A stretch of DNA of 15,253 nt from QQUD01 sp039029915 (GCA_039029915.1 JBCCFD010000158.1:1-15253); one strand, 5' to 3'. Shown: positions 7,174 through 14,170, numbered from the stretch's first letter. A program made the numbers and translations. The notes: a model not told the origin generated them from the letters alone.

Positions 7174-8096
7174 TTTATACCGTTACCTTGAATCCGGCGC
7201 TTGATCGAGAGCTAACCGTTTCCGAGATTATTGAAAATGAGGTGCTTCGGGCTTCTCGCTCTCAAGTTGATTTTGGCGGGAAAGGGTTTAATGTTTCCCG
7301 AATGATTAGCAGCTTGGGTGGGCAATCGGTGGCTGTTGGGTTTGTAGGCGGCAAGTGCGGTGAAATGCTGCAGGATGGTTTGATTGCGGTGGGTATTCGA
7401 ACAGAGTTTGTTTGGTTGCCGGAAGAAACGCGGACCAACGTGTCGATTGTGACAAACGGCCGTTATATAAAGGTCAATGAAGCCGGACCGGCCCTGAGAG
7501 ACAGCGATTTTAGGGCATTAATTGCCAGAATTGAATCATTAGCAAAGCCAAATGATTGGTGGGTGCTGGCGGGCAGTTTGCCCCCAGGTGCGCCTGAAGA
7601 TGCTTATGCCCGAATTACGGCCGTATTAAAAAAGAGAAAGGCCAATATCTTTCTTGATAGCAGCGGCAAGCCACTAGCAAAAGGGAGCCAAGCAGGCCCA
7701 CATTGGGTTAAGCCAAACGAAACTGAGCTAGAGCAAATAACAGGTGAAACAGATCCTATTAAAGGTGCCTTCGCAATGCAATATCTGGGTGTCCAAAATG
7801 TGGCCCTCACATTAGGCAATAAAGGGGCATTCTTGGTTTCTGGCGAGCAGATTTGGAGAGGATTTCCCCCTGCAATCGTCGAAAAGAACCCAATTGGTGC
7901 CGGTGATTCATTTTTGGGTGGCTTAGTTTGGTCATTGAGCCAAGATATGCCTCAGCTAGAAGCGTTCCAGTGGGGATTGGCCTGCGGGGCGGCGACGGCT
8001 GAGCAGCCCGGAACAACCGTTGGTCAATACAATCGCGTGAGCCAGTTGAAAGAGCAGGTTCACGTAGAAGAGATGACACTTCAGAAGAAAATTTAG
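7170..8096 (+). CDS. PfkB-family hexose-phosphate kinase (1-phosphofructokinase/6-phosphofructokinase II/tagatose-6-phosphate kinase type)
   Basis: A 308-residue ribokinase-fold sugar kinase. The N-terminus IYTVTLNPALDR and GGKGFNVSRM are typical of the FruK/PfkB/LacC subgroup. The C-terminal signature PIGAGDSFLGG carries the catalytic base Asp246, and KPNETELEQITG is the usual mid-domain motif. These enzymes phosphorylate fructose-1-P, fructose-6-P or tagatose-6-P with ATP. After the mannitol PTS and a polyol-phosphate dehydrogenase, making fructose-1,6-bisphosphate from fructose-6-phosphate fits best. The subgroup cannot be settled by eye. The GTG start overlaps the preceding TGA by four bases, with CGGAG at 7155-7159, so the two enzymes are translationally coupled. 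Confidence 0.88.
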   Translation: MIYTVTLNPALDRELTVSEIIENEVLRASRSQVDFGGKGFNVSRMISSLGGQSVAVGFVGGKCGEMLQDGLIAVGIRTEFVWLPEETRTNVSIVTNGRYIKVNEAGPALRDSDFRALIARIESLAKPNDWWVLAGSLPPGAPEDAYARITAVLKKRKANIFLDSSGKPLAKGSQAGPHWVKPNETELEQITGETDPIKGAFAMQYLGVQNVALTLGNKGAFLVSGEQIWRGFPPAIVEKNPIGAGDSFLGGLVWSLSQDMPQLEAFQWGLACGAATAEQPGTTVGQYNRVSQLKEQVHVEEMTLQKKI

Positions 8097-8106
8097 AGGA
8101 AGTATG

Positions 8107-8157
8107 TGAATTTCACAAAATATTCTGAAATAAAAATGGTTGGAAATGTGAAATTCA
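8107..8157. repeat. Inverted repeat just after the mannitol operon
   Basis: An 11-bp perfect inverted repeat TGAATTTCACA (8107-8117) / TGTGAAATTCA (8147-8157) with a 29-base spacer begins 11 bases after the kinase stop. The left arm also lies in a short palindrome TGTGAATTTCACA (8105-8117). There is no G/C-rich stem or T-run, so a terminator role is uncertain. The layout matches the long-spacer repeats in the EIIC-EIIB gap. Confidence 0.5.
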
Positions 8158-8161
8158 GATG

Positions 8162-8302
8162 GTGAAAACCAAAAAGTATCTTGAATATGACTTACGCAAA
8201 TAACGGTCACTGAGCCTGTCGAAGTGATTTTCTTAACCCTTCGACAGGCTCAGGGTGCGTAAGTCCTGTTGAAAAAGAATTCGCCTAAATTTTGGTTTTC
8301 AC
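8162..8302. repeat. Nested palindromic element with TTCGACAGGCTCAG core (REP/MITE-like)
   Basis: Three inverted repeats are nested. The outermost is GTGAAAACCAAAA (8162-8174) with its complement (8290-8302). Next is GACTTACGCA/TGCGTAAGTC (8189-8198/8256-8265). The innermost is CTGAGCCTGTCGAAG/CTTCGACAGGCTCAG (8210-8224/8239-8253) with a 14-base loop. The inner 77 bases resemble a small non-coding mobile palindrome; the CTTCGACAGGCTCAG core is known to me as a repeat common in many bacterial genomes. No clear target duplication flanks it. It may have landed inside an older palindrome whose arms match those in the EIIC-EIIB gap. Confidence 0.7.
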
Positions 8303-8332
8303 ATAAGAGTTTATAGAGGTAGATAAAAAATT

Positions 8333-8734
8333 ATGAATGCAATAGAAAGGAAGAAAGCTGATAAACAGCCAGCCACATTTCCAATTGGAAGGCATTTAAT
8401 GGTTGGTGCTGGGATTGGGTTGTATTTTGGCTGGTTTTTTCGTCCGGTAAGGGAACCAAGCATAGCCGTCATTCTTTTTTTAGGCCTGCTAATCACCTTC
8501 GCATTAACTGGGTGGCAAATTTTACGGCGAAAGCAAGAAAGTAGAACGATAGGTCAGATTATAAAAAGAATGCCAACAACCTTTATCCAATACGCCGTTG
8601 TGCTATCTATATTGGAAGCGCGTCATTTTGCGTTTGAATTTGGTGGTCGCTTTGCTGTGATTATTATGACGACGGTGATGGGGGGTATCGCAGGTATTTG
8701 GATGGCATACAAACAGCACCAAACAACCCAATAA
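8333..8734 (+). CDS. Small four-helix membrane protein, unknown function
   Basis: A 133-residue protein I do not recognise. After a polar, basic N-terminus it shows about four hydrophobic segments: about 22-36 (LMVGAGIGLYFGWFF), 43-61 (SIAVILFLGLLITFALTGW), 82-100 and 107-126 (FAVIIMTTVMGGIAGIWMAY). A basic loop (RRKQESRTIGQIIKRMP) lies between helices 2 and 3. This points to a small integral membrane protein with no visible catalytic motif. The ATG at 8333 has GAGG at 8316-8319, a rather long 13 bases away. It follows the palindromic element and shares orientation with the genes on both sides. Its codon use resembles its neighbours, and the length and helix pattern favour a real gene. Confidence 0.65.
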   Translation: MNAIERKKADKQPATFPIGRHLMVGAGIGLYFGWFFRPVREPSIAVILFLGLLITFALTGWQILRRKQESRTIGQIIKRMPTTFIQYAVVLSILEARHFAFEFGGRFAVIIMTTVMGGIAGIWMAYKQHQTTQ

Positions 8735-8847
8735 CTTCTATACTTTGACCTGAAATAACGGATGGTGTTGACAATTCGTATGGTTTCGATAGTTAAGATA
8801 GAGTTAAATTTACAAAAATCCTATAGATTTTGGTGATTTATTTCACA

Positions 8848-8853
8848 TATACT
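8848..8853 (+). promoter_or_regulatory. Candidate -10 box for the downstream anchored protein
   Basis: TATACT lies 34 bases before the GTG start at 8888, a sensible distance for a short 5' untranslated region. No good -35 is found 16-18 bases upstream; the best window there is AGATTT. The surrounding bases are very AT-rich, so chance is a real alternative. Confidence 0.25.
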
Positions 8854-8887
8854 ATTCTGCGAAACCTTATTCCAGAAGGATCTCGCC

Positions 8888-9373
8888 GTGAAACGATCAT
8901 CAAACAATCAATTTCAAACAATGCTCATTGCCATGTTAGCCATCTACGCACTTTTTTTCAATGTGATGTGGCAATCTGGCATTCTGCCCCCCTTTGACAT
9001 TTTCCACTATGCAAAACAGCCAGAAAATGTGACTCACTATAGCCTGAAATTTTCTGATATTAATGGAGAATCCCCTAATGAGCCGCTTTATTTAGATGCA
9101 GCGGAGGAATGGTTTGAAGATCGTGAGCGATACGATGCGCTTGATTTGGTGAACAAACTAGGGGTTGCTGTTTATGATGGGGATGTTGAAACGGCCGAAG
9201 AACTTCACGAGCAGCTTGTTGAAGAATATTTTAGCGATATTGATTCTGCGACTTACGATTTGGTTTTACGGGTTGTAAATCCTGTTGAAAAATATAATTA
9301 CGACGAATATACACCTATTGTTGATCAAGTGATTCAACGGTATGAGTTTCATCGTCAATTTGTAACAAATTAG
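8888..9373 (+). CDS. Membrane-anchored acidic protein, unknown function
   Basis: A 161-residue protein with a short basic N-terminus (KRSSNN), one hydrophobic segment at about 11-31 (TMLIAMLAIYALFFNVMW) and a long acidic domain outside it. The domain holds Glu/Asp-rich helices (EEWFEDRERYDALDLVNKLG, VETAEELHEQLVEEYF) that look like a small helical repeat. The hydrophobic segment reads as an uncleaved signal anchor, which would place the acidic domain outside the membrane. I do not recognise the family. The start is GTG, with AAGG at 8876-8879 eight bases upstream. The next gene downstream is convergent with only 34 bases between, and no clear terminator lies in that gap. Confidence 0.7.
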   Translation: MKRSSNNQFQTMLIAMLAIYALFFNVMWQSGILPPFDIFHYAKQPENVTHYSLKFSDINGESPNEPLYLDAAEEWFEDRERYDALDLVNKLGVAVYDGDVETAEELHEQLVEEYFSDIDSATYDLVLRVVNPVEKYNYDEYTPIVDQVIQRYEFHRQFVTN

Positions 9374-9407
9374 AATCGATTTTGCGACGTTCGTGCCACG
9401 AGTCTGC

Positions 9408-10067
9408 CTAAATTAGTTCACAGTTCCCGATATGAAAAAGACCAATATTCTGCCCTTTAAAGTTTAATTTAAAGGGGTGCGTTTCTAAGTTTAAATAATT
9501 CGCATAATCAGCAACTGCTTCAATCCATTCATACCCGTTGTTCGGGCAAACTGGTTCATCAATCACACAGCAAGGAAAAAGAATAAATCCACAGCCGGTC
9601 GCAACGGCCGTTTCCATAATCGCCACATTACAGCCGTGCGCATGCATTCCGACTAGTAGATCAAAATGTTCTCCAAGCTCTTTCGTATACGATTTAGCAA
9701 TAAAGCGGACCTTATCACTCGGCTTCAGCTTGATTTGCTTATTTTGCTGAATGTCTTTGTATTTAAATGGAAGTGTTTGATAGGTTGGATCGATAACGGT
9801 GGTTTGATATCCGTCTTGCTGCAATAACCAGCTTAGCAACCCTTTACCCCCACCGATGTCTGCGACCTTGCAGGGTGCAAACCGCTCAACCATCCAGCGG
9901 TGAAGGAGCTGAAAGCGGAACTTTTTCATTTTTTTGAGTTCTTTCAGTCGTTTTTGTTCTTGTGTGAACAGGTGGGGAAAGGGAGGAGATACGGCCGTGT
10001 TGTTTAGCCGATCTTTCACTTTTTGATAAAGTGCTTCACTATAAACTCGATCCTTATGCTTAGCCAC
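9408..10067 (-). CDS. Class I SAM-dependent methyltransferase (Methyltransf_32-like)
   Basis: A 219-residue protein with an N-terminal basic helical region (about 1-60) and a Rossmann methyltransferase core. SAM motif I reads VADIGGGKGLLSWLL, followed by VIDPTYQTLP as the acidic end of strand 2. The stretch LLVGMHAHGCN with FILFPCC resembles the LHACGD...PCC signature of the METTL25/RRNAD1-type Methyltransf_32 family, whose bacterial substrates are mostly unknown. The GTG start (complement of 10065-10067) is forced by an in-frame stop just upstream and lacks a clear ribosome binding site. It lies 12 bases after the cyclase stop on the same strand, so the two are probably co-transcribed. The fold is secure; the substrate is unknown. 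Confidence 0.78.
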   Translation of the reverse strand: MAKHKDRVYSEALYQKVKDRLNNTAVSPPFPHLFTQEQKRLKELKKMKKFRFQLLHRWMVERFAPCKVADIGGGKGLLSWLLQQDGYQTTVIDPTYQTLPFKYKDIQQNKQIKLKPSDKVRFIAKSYTKELGEHFDLLVGMHAHGCNVAIMETAVATGCGFILFPCCVIDEPVCPNNGYEWIEAVADYANYLNLETHPFKLNFKGQNIGLFHIGNCELI

Positions 10068-10079
10068 AAAGGCAATTAT

Positions 10080-13000
10080 TCACGAAACAAGGGCTTTTTC
10101 CAAGAAAACGATTCTCCACTCAGAAACGATATTTTTATGAATCGTAACGTGATTAAGAAAATTGTCTTGATACTCTGGGTTTTGAATTTGACTACTAATA
10201 GCCTGCAATTGCTGATACCCAGCATCTAAAATGGTGTTTGCCATTTTGTGCTTCATCTCTTTGAGTAGTTTATACAAAAGCCAATGAATATTAAAGGGAT
10301 GGGACGCATATGCATAAACAGCGTTTGCATCAAATCTTAATAAGAGATCAGCAAGGTAATCATTGGCTCGCTGTAGTTGCTTTGTTTTGAAAAAAATGGT
10401 TGAAAGATAAACTAAAACCTCTAACAAATTGTCAGATCTGTCTTCATTCTGATTAATCCAATAATCCAAGGATAATTCTAAACATGCTATCGCCTCAGCG
10501 AACTCTCCTAGATGATAGTAGCAAATCCCTAATCTTGTTTTAGCCCGTGTGATTAGATGTTCATAATCTGTTGTTTGGGCAAGCTTGACTGCTTCTAATT
10601 GCAATTCCATAGCAAGCGTAAAGTCACCTAAGGAAATGGCATTATCGGCCAATTGACCTAAAAGTTTTATCTCGTCCCGTTTAAAAACAATTTTTTTTGC
10701 ATGTTCAAGTCCTTTCCGCAGGTAGTGATTAGAGATTCTAAAGTAACCTATTTTTTTGAATAACATTCCCAAATTGTTGTAGGTTAGTGTGACGCCATGA
10801 AGTTCACCAACCTCCTTATAAACTGAGAGGCTCTGCAGGTATCTTTCCTCAGCTTCGTCAAATTCGTTCAAATCAAAGGCTAATCTTCCTAAATTTCCAA
10901 GCAAGACAGCGTTTAAATGTTTATCGCCAATATCATTTGCTAATTGTTGGCATGTGAGAAAGTCTTTTTTAGCTTGAGAAAAATTCCCCCTCGAGGCGTT
11001 TGAGGCAGCCAGTCCGTTGAATGCCTTTGCTTGACCTAATAGATTGTCTGAGCTGGTGTAAATGTTTAAAACGTGCTTGAAATATTTTTCTGCCGTTTCA
11101 AATTTATTGTAATCAAAATATAAACTGCCGTGAGCCCAATAAACATGCGCTAAAAAATTGGAATCTTCAAGCCAAAGAGCATATTTTTGGGCCTTTTGAA
11201 AATGGGCTTGGGATTTATCAAATTGTAAATGGCGATGATACGCTTGACCTAATCGTAGGTGAAATTTGCCGATAGATAGGGTGTCAGCATTTTTTTCAGC
11301 AATTTGAATGCCTTGATAGGCAATCGTAGGCAACTTCTCGTATTGACTAATATAGAAGTAATAATCCGCAAACAGAAGTAGATACTCTGTTTGCTTTGAG
11401 CTGTCGAACTTACTAAATTGGGCTTCTAATTCTTCGAATAATTCCGCTTGCTTTGCTCTCTCACCTAGAATTGAATAAGTTTTAATTAATTTGGCTTTTA
11501 TTGAAAAAATCAGCTCATTTTCATGTTCGGGACAAATGGCAAGAGCTCGCTGTAAATGATCAATAGCTGACCAATTCTTGTATTTTGCGATGGCTTCATC
11601 AGCGGTGAATTGTAGATAATGAAGGGCTGTATTTAGGGCTGAGTCTTCTCCTAAATGGTAGGCAGATTCATAATGGTGTCCAATCTCTTCAAGATGGCTT
11701 TCGAGATCGTGAGAAAATAATGCTTCAAGTGTTTGAGCGGCCTGCAGATGAAGTTCACGCTTTTGGGATTGCATCTGCATCATGTAGGCGGCGTCCCTCA
11801 TGAGGGCATGAACAAAATGGCATTCGCGCTTAGATGTATCTCGCCAAATATTTTGACGAACGGCCGTTTCTCGACATTGCTCAAAATTAATTTGGTCTTC
11901 GGCCGCAAATGCCCGCAACACTTTTGAAGATGTCTTTTGGCCCAAGACGGCTGATAATTGAACGAGCTTCTTGGTTTTTGGCTCCAGTTGGTCTAAGCGG
12001 CTGACAAGTAGATCGTTGATGGTTTTAGGCAATTGAGGGTTGATTTGATGCTCAACGAGGGCTGAAGAATCGAGCATGTTTTGAGATTGGTTATCTGCCT
12101 TTTCGTTAATTAAGTGGGTTAACTGCTTTAAGAAAAGTGGGTTTCCATTGCTCTTTTCTCTTAGATAGTGCAGCGTATTGGGTAAGATGGTTGGATCAGC
12201 TAGGCTCTTAATAAGCGTTTCAGATTGTGATGACGATAATCGTGTTAATGAAAGGTGTGAAGTGGGAACATGTTGGGATAAATCAAGCGAAAACTGTTGA
12301 TCGCTGGCCAGCCGTCGGCTTGTTATAATAATGACAACGGGAAAATCAAGAAGCGCATTAGGGAGTTTAGATAAATAGGATTTTGTACCCTGATCGAGCC
12401 AGTGAGCATCTTCCACTAACAGGATTAATGGTTTAATCATTGAAAGACATTTGATAAAAGTAGTGATGCTGTCGAGGCTATTTTGATAGTGGAGCTTTGG
12501 ATCAGACTCGGAAGCATGAGCACCTTCTTCCCGCAGATTGAGCAGTTGTTGAAAGTGGGGTTCTATTTTTTCCAATGATTGAATAAGTCGGTCTGATATG
12601 GGGAGGGAAGTTGAGATTAGGGTGGTTTTTATTGCGTTAATTTTTGATCTTAATCGGGATCGGTTTTCTTCAACCGTAAGAAACGGGGCGATTGAAAAAT
12701 ATTGACTAAGCCCCGCACGAATAGGATTAAGTGATTGTTTGAGGATGTCGTTTGCGGGGCAGTTAAGCCATTGAATATGTTCTCTATTTTGGCGTAACCA
12801 TTCAACAAGAAGCCGGCTTTTTCCGATACCCGCCTCACCATTGATATAAATAACGCCCCCAAGCTGATTCTTAAATATTGGTTTGATGGCTTCGTTAAGA
12901 AATGTTAACTCAGATTGCCGACCAATAAAGGCGCCGCTTGGTGATGCTGATAGCTGCTGGGGTTGTGTTGTTACGCGGTAAACGGCCGTCTTTTCAATCA

Positions 13001-13769
13001 ACCCTTTAAGCTGAATATCACCCACTGAGGTTAATTTTTGATGATGATGTACTTGCTCAGCAATATTTTCATCAACCCAAATGGTTCCCCAATCGGCTTT
13101 AAATGCCAATCTTGCCGCAGTATTGACCACATTACCCATCGCCCCATATTCGTCTCTTGAAGGAGCCCCTCGGATGCCCGCCCAGACAAGCCCATGGGTT
13201 ACCCCAGCCCGCCACTTATCCTTAAATTGAGCATACTCTTGTAATGCGACTAAGAAGGTAACTGCTCGCTCTGAGTTATTTTCATGGCTTAAAGGAGCAC
13301 CAAACCAGATGACGATAACGCCCCCTTTGTCTCCAAAATCTAGCTGACTGAAAGTGCCACCGTATCTGTCTGTTAGATGAATAACCGTAGAAACAAAGCT
13401 GTTAAGCGCTTGATGAGTATCTAACTGATGAAATGAGATAAAGATTGGGGCAATGGTGCGGAACTCTGCCTGCAGGCGAAAGGCTTGAACGCTCGGTGGG
13501 ACGAAAGGCCGTTCCCATTTTGCAATTTGTTGATTTGAGACGTGATGTCTGGTGACTGGGATTAGCGAAGCGTTTGGTCGTCTGGTTAAGCGATAATAAT
13601 TAGGTGCTTCAATGGGCGTGTAGCTGAGTTGAAAAGGGGACGATATCACTGTCTGTGAAAGAATGACTTCCCCCGATCGGGCTAGGGATTGCGCTTTGGC
13701 GCATTCGTCGATAGCTTCACCGCGAAAGTAGTAACTTAAACGGCCGTTTTTCCCCCCACAATGCCCCAT
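10080..13769 (-). CDS. Tandem-cyclase/ATPase/TPR protein, downstream frame (end of cyclase C1, cyclase C2, ATPase, TPR repeats)
   Basis: This 1229-residue frame holds most of a protein laid out like mammalian soluble adenylyl cyclase. Residues 1-45 are the end of a first cyclase domain (C1), whose start lies in the overlapping upstream frame. A second class III cyclase domain (C2) spans about 100-270, with GDKGG (Asp147) and GNVVNTAARL (Asn216, Arg220). The first metal-binding Asp appears to be replaced in C2 (FISF, Ser112). An ATPase follows with Walker A GEAGIGKS (Lys317) and Walker B LILLVEDAHWLD (Asp454). The C-terminal half, about 700-1150, is TPR-like helical pairs (for example AKAFNGLAASNASRGNFSQA, LGNLGRLAFDLNEFDEAEE). 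The ATG at 13769 is only where this frame opens; residues 1-7 do not match the family. Translation most likely enters from the upstream frame. Such proteins are thought to couple cyclic-nucleotide or nucleotide sensing to TPR partners. Confidence 0.85.
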   Translation of the reverse strand: MGHCGGKNGRLSYYFRGEAIDECAKAQSLARSGEVILSQTVISSPFQLSYTPIEAPNYYRLTRRPNASLIPVTRHHVSNQQIAKWERPFVPPSVQAFRLQAEFRTIAPIFISFHQLDTHQALNSFVSTVIHLTDRYGGTFSQLDFGDKGGVIVIWFGAPLSHENNSERAVTFLVALQEYAQFKDKWRAGVTHGLVWAGIRGAPSRDEYGAMGNVVNTAARLAFKADWGTIWVDENIAEQVHHHQKLTSVGDIQLKGLIEKTAVYRVTTQPQQLSASPSGAFIGRQSELTFLNEAIKPIFKNQLGGVIYINGEAGIGKSRLLVEWLRQNREHIQWLNCPANDILKQSLNPIRAGLSQYFSIAPFLTVEENRSRLRSKINAIKTTLISTSLPISDRLIQSLEKIEPHFQQLLNLREEGAHASESDPKLHYQNSLDSITTFIKCLSMIKPLILLVEDAHWLDQGTKSYLSKLPNALLDFPVVIIITSRRLASDQQFSLDLSQHVPTSHLSLTRLSSSQSETLIKSLADPTILPNTLHYLREKSNGNPLFLKQLTHLINEKADNQSQNMLDSSALVEHQINPQLPKTINDLLVSRLDQLEPKTKKLVQLSAVLGQKTSSKVLRAFAAEDQINFEQCRETAVRQNIWRDTSKRECHFVHALMRDAAYMMQMQSQKRELHLQAAQTLEALFSHDLESHLEEIGHHYESAYHLGEDSALNTALHYLQFTADEAIAKYKNWSAIDHLQRALAICPEHENELIFSIKAKLIKTYSILGERAKQAELFEELEAQFSKFDSSKQTEYLLLFADYYFYISQYEKLPTIAYQGIQIAEKNADTLSIGKFHLRLGQAYHRHLQFDKSQAHFQKAQKYALWLEDSNFLAHVYWAHGSLYFDYNKFETAEKYFKHVLNIYTSSDNLLGQAKAFNGLAASNASRGNFSQAKKDFLTCQQLANDIGDKHLNAVLLGNLGRLAFDLNEFDEAEERYLQSLSVYKEVGELHGVTLTYNNLGMLFKKIGYFRISNHYLRKGLEHAKKIVFKRDEIKLLGQLADNAISLGDFTLAMELQLEAVKLAQTTDYEHLITRAKTRLGICYYHLGEFAEAIACLELSLDYWINQNEDRSDNLLEVLVYLSTIFFKTKQLQRANDYLADLLLRFDANAVYAYASHPFNIHWLLYKLLKEMKHKMANTILDAGYQQLQAISSQIQNPEYQDNFLNHVTIHKNIVSEWRIVFLEKALVS

Positions 13770-14170
13770 TTTACTTCCCCTTGGGCAATCCCCACTTTGA
13801 CCCCCATCAATGGCGTTTCATTGAAGGCTTGGTGGGATGATGTTTGCGACATGATTTGTCGGATGATGGCCCAGGCGTTTTGCTCGGCATTCTTAGACCC
13901 ATCACACGATGGGAAAATGGCGGTGAATGAATCACCTGCAAACAGTGGAATGATGCCACCTGCCTGCTGCACGGCATTAATTGCCGGTGCAAAGTTTAAT
14001 TGGATCGCTTGGCTCAGTTTTTCTGCACCCGTCTGCCCGTAATGAAACATTTTTTCCGTAAGCGATGAAAAACCGGCAAAGTCAATGAAGAGGGTGGCTG
14101 CTTGAAAACGGCCGTTTTTCTCGCCTGCTGCGTAGCGGCATAAAATAAATTGTGGCACAAAGTTAGACAT
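13736..14170 (-). CDS. Tandem-cyclase/ATPase/TPR protein, upstream frame (N-terminal cyclase C1 domain)
   Basis: This 144-residue frame is the true N-terminus of the cyclase protein. It carries the first class III cyclase domain with both metal-binding aspartates: Asp30 in LFIDFAGFSSLTE and Asp80 in LFAGDSFTAIFP. It ends VKWGIVGGK then TAV and a stop, while the downstream frame continues GGKNGRLSYYFRGEAIDE, the expected end of the same domain. The two frames overlap and match at the G6A5 tract, so they form one gene interrupted by a -1 frame change. The ATG at 14170 has GAAGGAG about ten bases upstream, a good start. If the frames join at the tract, the product is 1363 residues. The break could be an assembly homopolymer error, a real mutation, or programmed frameshifting. 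Confidence 0.82.
   Translation of the reverse strand: MSNFVPQFILCRYAAGEKNGRFQAATLFIDFAGFSSLTEKMFHYGQTGAEKLSQAIQLNFAPAINAVQQAGGIIPLFAGDSFTAIFPSCDGSKNAEQNAWAIIRQIMSQTSSHQAFNETPLMGVKVGIAQGEVKWGIVGGKTAV
13748..13754 (-). other. Putative -1 frameshift site G GGA AAA in the cyclase gene
   Basis: On the minus strand the upstream frame reads GTG GGG GGA AAA ACG. The heptamer G GGA AAA fits the X XXY YYZ slippery rule in the correct phase. A -1 slip here moves exactly into the long downstream frame (next codon AAC). It lies inside a run of six G and five A, which is also a common site of sequencing error. An AACGGCCGTT palindrome begins within the A tract and runs just downstream. No strong downstream pseudoknot is evident. 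Confidence 0.5.

Larger units (their letters stand above)
278..14114. repeat. Dispersed palindrome CGGCCG / AACGGCCGTT, 21 copies
   Basis: The hexamer CGGCCG occurs at 278, 790, 2739, 3464, 3482, 3718, 4081, 4901, 5517, 5526, 5699, 7457, 7618, 9192, 9605, 9992, 11861, 11900, 12983, 13741 and 14109. Fifteen copies extend to ACGGCCGT. Ten are the full decamer AACGGCCGTT (starts 3480, 3716, 4079, 5524, 5697, 7455, 9603, 11859, 13739, 14107). All lie in coding sequence, in different phases, giving peptides such as NGR, TAV and RPF in unrelated proteins. With about 45% GC I would expect roughly 2 hexamers and 0.01 decamers. This is a hand scan and could miss a copy. Confidence 0.85.

Noticed and set aside
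8105..8117. TGTGAATTTCACA as a CRP/cAMP receptor site, given a cyclase nearby
   Set aside because: The half-sites are 3 bases apart rather than the 6 of a CRP site, and the motif is one arm of a larger inverted repeat after the operon, not upstream of a gene start.
8768..8773. Perfect TTGACA as a -35 box for the gene at 8888
   Set aside because: No acceptable -10 lies 16-18 bases downstream; the nearest candidate TAAGAT needs a 20-base spacer.
13767..13769. ATG at 13769 as a genuine start of a separate 1229-residue protein
   Set aside because: It begins in the middle of a cyclase domain whose first half is in the overlapping frame; the first seven residues do not fit the family and no good ribosome binding site precedes it.
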